From JABDPF01 sp036351575 (GTDB taxonomy: Bacteria; Pseudomonadota; Gammaproteobacteria; Xanthomonadales; SZUA-36): 10,742 bases of DNA. The translations under genes were made by a program, and so were the position numbers. Positions 7,853 to 10,742 of this stretch are shown piece after piece. Within the stretch, counting starts at the first letter, position 1, and every line of letters begins with the position of its first letter. Location: assembly GCA_036351575.1 (NCBI GenBank), contig JAZBPJ010000161.1:1-10742 (forward strand). Direction: 5' to 3'. The notes under the pieces are model-generated. The model did not search any database. It had not been told where the DNA came from and saw nothing but the letters and a program-made list of their open reading frames with translations.

Positions 7853-9085
7853 TCAGGTAACCTGCGGCCGTTGCGAATATGCGGGGTCCAGGTAGCGCTG
7901 TTCCTCGACGATCCTGCGCAGGGATGCGGCCGCGAGTTCCGCGTCGGCAAAGCGGTTGTAGAGCGGTGAGAAGCCGAAACGAACGATGTCCGGTGCGCGG
8001 AAATCCACGATGACGCCGGAGGCGATGAGGGCCTGTGAAATCTCGAAACCATTCTCGTGGGCCAGCGATACCTGGCTGCCGCGTGCAGCGGGATCTGAAG
8101 GCGTGATGACGCGAATGCCCGGTAAATCCAGTTTTGAAACCGTTTTAATGAAGAACGTCGTCAGCGCCGACGATTTTTGCCGTATCTCTTTGACGGAAAC
8201 GTCGTCGAACACGTCCAGGGCGGTATCCAGGGCAGCCATTCCGAGGATGCCGGGGGTCCCGGCCAGGAAACGCCTGATATCTGCCGCGGGTTCGTAGCCG
8301 GGGCGAAAAGCAAACGGGTTTGAGTGTCCCATCCAGCCGGAGAGCGGCTGAACCGCGTGCTGCTGGTGGTGCTTCGCAAGGTACAGGAATGCGGGTGCGC
8401 CGGGCCCGCCGTTCAGGAACTTGTAGCCGCAGCCCACCGCCATGTCGACCTGCCACTCGTCGAGTTCCAGCGGAATCACCCCGGCGCTGTGCGCGAGGTC
8501 CCACAGCACCAGCACGCCGCGCTCGTGGGCTTTCTGCGTGATGCTCTGCATGTCGTGCAGGCGGCCGTCCCGGAAATTGACGTGGGAGAGCATCAGCACC
8601 GCCACGCTGTCGTCGAGGGAGTGAAGCAATGCGTCGGCAGGCACGCTTTTGATCGTGCAGCGGTCCGGCCCGAGCAACGATGCCAGTCCTTCCGCCATGT
8701 ACAGATCGGTCGGAAAATTGTCCCGCTGTGACAGGATCCGCTTGCGGTCCGGGCGCAGCATCAGCGCCGTGCTCAGCAGCTTGAACAGGTTCACGGAGAT
8801 GCTGTCGGCGCACACCACCTGTCCCGGCGCAGCGCCCACCAGGCGGCCCAGGCGGTCACCGATGCGCGTCGGCATTCCGATCCAGTCGTTGCTGTTCCAG
8901 CTTGTGATCAGTTCATCGCCCCATTCCTGTTCGATGACCCGGGTGACGCGTTCCGTGACGCCGTGGGGCAGGGCGCCGAGTGAATTACCGTCCAGGTAAA
9001 CCCGGTCGGCCGGGATTCTGAACCGCTCCCTGAAGCGGGCGAGCGGATCGTTCAAATCCATCGTGTTGACGTGTTCGCTGTTCAC
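7853..9085 (-). CDS. kynU: Kynureninase
   Basis: A PLP-dependent hydrolase of the aminotransferase fold (EC 3.7.1.3) that cleaves L-kynurenine to anthranilate and L-alanine in the cytoplasm. With a start at 9085 it has 410 residues, close to the usual bacterial length. It shows YLDGNSLG at 30-37, FPTD at 124-127, WDLAHSAG at 195-202 with the PLP-contacting Asp196, and GCGYKFLNGGPG at 218-229 where Lys222 is the expected Schiff-base lysine. I chose the GTG at 9085 because it overlaps the upstream hydrolase stop as GTGA, and because it puts YLDGNSLG at the position I recall for the Pseudomonas enzyme. An in-frame ATG at 9061 (402 residues) and one at 9121 are alternatives, and none has a clear Shine-Dalgarno. 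The preceding probable formamidase supplies its substrate. Identity is firm; the start is uncertain. Confidence 0.93.
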   Translation of the reverse strand: MNSEHVNTMDLNDPLARFRERFRIPADRVYLDGNSLGALPHGVTERVTRVIEQEWGDELITSWNSNDWIGMPTRIGDRLGRLVGAAPGQVVCADSISVNLFKLLSTALMLRPDRKRILSQRDNFPTDLYMAEGLASLLGPDRCTIKSVPADALLHSLDDSVAVLMLSHVNFRDGRLHDMQSITQKAHERGVLVLWDLAHSAGVIPLELDEWQVDMAVGCGYKFLNGGPGAPAFLYLAKHHQQHAVQPLSGWMGHSNPFAFRPGYEPAADIRRFLAGTPGILGMAALDTALDVFDDVSVKEIRQKSSALTTFFIKTVSKLDLPGIRVITPSDPAARGSQVSLAHENGFEISQALIASGVIVDFRAPDIVRFGFSPLYNRFADAELAAASLRRIVEEQRYLDPAYSQRPQVT

Positions 9086-9876
9086 GGTGCAAGTATTTTC
9101 CCGATGGCTGTCATCGCGCATGCAAACGCGGGTGTTTCAGTATGGATCAGTTCGAAGTGCCCGCTGCCCTCGAGGATATGCACGGCTGCTCCGCGAACGG
9201 CCCTGGCGTGCTGAACCGGCACGAATTCGTCGGCATCCCCGTGGATAAGCACCAATGGTCTATCGCAGCCCAGCAGCGCGGGTGAGGCCTGGGCGTAGCG
9301 ATCGGGATATTCCTCGGGCCTGCCGGCCATCAGGCGCAGGGCGGACCGCTCACACAGGCTGCTGCCGCCAACGTAGTCGGAGAGGTCCGTTATGGCCGCG
9401 AGACCGATCGCCCCGGCGGGCCGAAACGGGTTCTTTCGATAAAGTTCCTGGCCGGGGGTGAGCCGTGCCCGGCCCGCTGCCCAGGCCGCCATCAGTCCGC
9501 CGGCTGAATGGCCCAGGAACACGACCCGGTTTTTGTCCAGCTGCGGATCCTGAGTATCGGAAATCAGATCGATGGACGCGGCCACGTCCAGGAAGCTGCC
9601 GGGCCAGCCGCCGCCCGCCTGGTCCAGCCGGCGGTATTCAATGGCCCAGACCGCGCAGCCCCGATCGGCAATTTTCGTGGCCAGCGGACGGATGTGGGAA
9701 ATATCGTGCCTGGCCAGCCAGCAGCCGCCGTGAATCAACACGATGACCGGTGCCGGCTTATCGTTCGCATTCGAAGGAAACCACAGCTCGACAAACTGTT
9801 CTCTGTCGTCGCCATAGCTGATTCGCTGATCGGCGGGACGGCAGTCCAGCCCGTGGATATCCTCGATCGTTATCAT
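9082..9876 (-). CDS. Alpha/beta hydrolase, probable kynurenine formamidase
   Basis: A 264-residue alpha/beta hydrolase. It has HGGCW at 49-53 (oxyanion HGGxW, as in the eukaryotic AFMID/BNA7-type kynurenine formamidases), the nucleophile elbow GHSAGG at 122-127 (Ser124), HGDADEFVP at 212-220 with the likely acid Asp216, and GSGHFELI at 238-245 with the catalytic His240. There is no signal peptide, so it is cytoplasmic. The ATG at 9876 overlaps the SOUL gene stop by one base (TGATG), and its own stop overlaps the kynureninase GTG. Sitting directly ahead of kynureninase, it most likely hydrolyses N-formyl-L-kynurenine to kynurenine and formate (EC 3.5.1.9). It would thus replace the unrelated metal-dependent KynB used by many bacteria. 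Fold and triad are seen directly; the substrate is inferred from motif and neighbour. A generic carboxylesterase remains possible. Confidence 0.85.
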   Translation of the reverse strand: MITIEDIHGLDCRPADQRISYGDDREQFVELWFPSNANDKPAPVIVLIHGGCWLARHDISHIRPLATKIADRGCAVWAIEYRRLDQAGGGWPGSFLDVAASIDLISDTQDPQLDKNRVVFLGHSAGGLMAAWAAGRARLTPGQELYRKNPFRPAGAIGLAAITDLSDYVGGSSLCERSALRLMAGRPEEYPDRYAQASPALLGCDRPLVLIHGDADEFVPVQHARAVRGAAVHILEGSGHFELIHTETPAFACAMTAIGKILAP

Positions 9877-10514
9877 CACGGTGAAGTGCTAATTACGGGT
9901 ACCAGTATCTCGTTGCGGCGCATGAACCAGGGCGTAAAGGGCGCATTGTAACGCGCCCAGACTGCAGGACCTGCGGCCTGGAGGTTTTGCGATTTCATCC
10001 AGCGCTCCAACTCGGCGAGGTGCCGCTCGTAGTTCTTTTCACTCCAGAAACCGGAGTAGCGGATGGCGGCCGCGCGGTAGGCAGGTATCTGCCGGATTTT
10101 GACGTCATCGTCGAGGGGTACCGGAATCGTATCCATCGTAAAAGATGAAGGCATCATGAAACTGACCAGCCAGCCACCCTTGCTGGCTTCTTGCGACACC
10201 GGGGCGGTCATCGCGATTTTCTGAGATCCCTGCTTTTGCGAGACCGGGGCGGTCATGGCGATCTTGTCGCGGGCCTCGTTTTCGCCATCGATGTACCGGA
10301 ACAGGGTTCTGAAGGCTTTGCTGCTGGCGTCTTCAAAATCGCCCTGCACGAGGGTCTCCGCGACGATAGACGGCTCGTAATCCCGCAATTCGATCGCTCC
10401 GTCTGTTTTGATCACGGTGTACTCGGCTTCTTCAACGGCCATGGCGGGAAACGTGATCGCAAGGCAAAGAAAAAGGAGCGCGGAAGTCAGGGCAGGCTTG
10501 CGGGTCATGGGCAT
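9876..10514 (-). CDS. Exported SOUL-family heme-binding protein
   Basis: A 212-residue protein of the SOUL/HBP heme-binding family. Residues 1-26 are a signal peptide (MPMTRK, hydrophobic core, FPAMA before VEEA), so the mature protein is periplasmic or secreted. Family features are YTVIKTDGAIELRDYEP at 32-48, FRTLFRYIDGEN at 68-79, IAMTAPV, a late YSGFWSEKNYERHLAEL at 153-169, and the C-terminal YNAPFTPWFMRRNEILV at 189-205. The IAMTAPVSQ motif occurs twice, at 85-93 and 100-108, as an in-frame tandem duplication. The ATG at 10514 lacks a clear Shine-Dalgarno; Met3 (10508) is a close alternative. It is the first gene of the right-hand set and its stop overlaps the hydrolase start. A link between heme binding and the kynurenine genes is plausible, since the first pathway enzyme is usually a heme dioxygenase, but it is not shown here. 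Confidence 0.9.
   Translation of the reverse strand: MPMTRKPALTSALLFLCLAITFPAMAVEEAEYTVIKTDGAIELRDYEPSIVAETLVQGDFEDASSKAFRTLFRYIDGENEARDKIAMTAPVSQKQGSQKIAMTAPVSQEASKGGWLVSFMMPSSFTMDTIPVPLDDDVKIRQIPAYRAAAIRYSGFWSEKNYERHLAELERWMKSQNLQAAGPAVWARYNAPFTPWFMRRNEILVPVISTSP
10191..10265. repeat. 30-bp in-frame tandem duplication inside the SOUL gene
   Basis: Two 30-nt copies, 10191-10220 and 10236-10265, match at 27 of 30 positions. They are spaced 45 nt (15 codons) apart, so the duplication keeps the frame and encodes KIAMTAPVSQ twice, separated by KQGSQ. The high nucleotide identity indicates a recent duplication or strong constraint on the peptide. Confidence 0.9.
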
Positions 10515-10566
10515 GGTGAATGATCTGTTTCGAAGAGCGTGAGGTTAACATGGCGAAACCTCGCGT

Positions 10567-10591
10567 GTTCAAAATCGTTCCGGACGATTTT
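10567..10591. repeat. Palindromic repeat A, copy 1
   Basis: A 25-nt unit starting GTTC and then forming a perfect hairpin: arms AAAATCGT (10571-10578) and ACGATTTT (10584-10591) around the 5-nt loop TCCGG. An identical 25-nt copy lies 79 nt downstream. Confidence 0.85.
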
Positions 10592-10601
10592 ACGCCGGGC
10601 T

Positions 10602-10627
10602 TCCTGCCCTTCGCCCCTTCGGGGCCG
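10602..10627. repeat. GC-hairpin repeat B, copy 1
   Basis: A 26-nt unit beginning TCCTGCC and containing the hairpin GCCCC-TTC-GGGGC (10613-10625). It matches copy 2 at 10717-10742 at 24 of 26 positions, and the loop changes from TTC to TGC while both stems are kept. Confidence 0.8.
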
Positions 10628-10645
10628 CCTGCGTTTCACTTCGGC

Positions 10646-10670
10646 GTTCAAAATCGTTCCGGACGATTTT
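10646..10670. repeat. Palindromic repeat A, copy 2
   Basis: Identical over 25 nt to the copy at 10567-10591, with the same 8-bp arms (10650-10657 and 10663-10670) and loop. It is followed by a smaller imperfect hairpin, ACCTC (10677-10681) and GAGGT (10692-10696). Confidence 0.85.
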
Positions 10671-10716
10671 GTGTGAACCTCGCTTCGGTTTGAGGTGATC
10701 GGATTTACGAAAGACG

Positions 10717-10742
10717 TCCTGCCTTTCGCCCCTGCGGGGCCG
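10717..10742. repeat. GC-hairpin repeat B, copy 2 (reaches the window edge)
   Basis: A 26-nt unit with hairpin GCCCC-TGC-GGGGC (10728-10740), 24 of 26 identical to copy 1. It touches the last base of the window, so the array may extend further. Confidence 0.78.

Larger units (their letters stand above)
10515..10742. other. Non-coding right-edge region with clustered palindromes
   Basis: No gene is convincing here. The first about 50 bases are the leader side of the SOUL gene, where I see no strong promoter. From about 10567 to the window end the sequence is made of short hairpins and two repeat families present twice each, listed separately. The layout resembles bacterial REP-type extragenic palindromic elements and probably continues beyond the window. 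Confidence 0.6.

Noticed and set aside
7850..7858. A short palindrome ACCTcAGGT between the convergent barrel and kynureninase genes, as a bidirectional terminator
   Set aside because: Four-base arms with a one-base centre and no following T-run cannot form a stable terminator; it overlaps the kynureninase stop codon.
10550..10693. A 47-codon plus-strand frame with a good GAGGT ribosome-binding site (MAKPRVFKIVPDDF...)
   Set aside because: It runs through both copies of palindromic repeat A and copy 1 of repeat B, and the two A copies are read in different frames. Its peptide is therefore repeat-derived rather than conserved coding. Worth revisiting only if peptide evidence appears.

Overview
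The window is a dense, GC-rich stretch of bacterial chromosome. It carries seven complete genes and one gene cut by the left edge, with almost no non-coding space except about 185 bases near the middle and about 228 bases at the right end. The protein families (an OmpA-like outer-membrane barrel ending in Phe, a secreted endonuclease I with an aromatic-rich C-terminal domain, a SOUL heme-binding protein, kynureninase) and the base composition suggest a Gammaproteobacterium, possibly near the Xanthomonadales/Chromatiales. That placement is an inference from general familiarity, not a computed assignment.

Left block (1-7128, all minus strand, read right to left): a 1197-residue dikinase-like protein, a secreted endonuclease I, a DUF3336/patatin phospholipase, and an MBL-fold metallo-hydrolase that runs off the left edge. 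The gaps between them are 14, 36 and 4 nt with no visible terminator, so they look like one operon. The dikinase-like protein is the most unusual item. It has a PPDK-type ATP-grasp domain followed by a phosphohistidine swivel domain (GGSTSHAAV). It lacks the C-terminal PEP/pyruvate TIM barrel and instead carries about 700 N-terminal residues that I do not recognise. Its final phosphate acceptor cannot be read from the sequence.

Middle (7129-7850): a divergent promoter region, then a plus-strand gene for a small eight-strand-type outer-membrane barrel. It ends 2 nt from the convergent kynureninase gene.

Right block (7853-10514, minus strand, read right to left): a secreted SOUL heme-binding protein, an alpha/beta hydrolase that is probably a kynurenine formamidase, and kynureninase. 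Stops and starts overlap (TGATG, then GTGA), so the three are very likely translationally coupled. The last two would turn N-formylkynurenine into kynurenine and then anthranilate plus alanine. No tryptophan 2,3-dioxygenase is visible here.

Right edge (10515-10742): no convincing gene. It holds a cluster of short palindromic repeats, with two families present twice each, that looks like a REP-type extragenic element continuing past the window. I see no RNA genes, CRISPR array, insertion sequence or phage genes.
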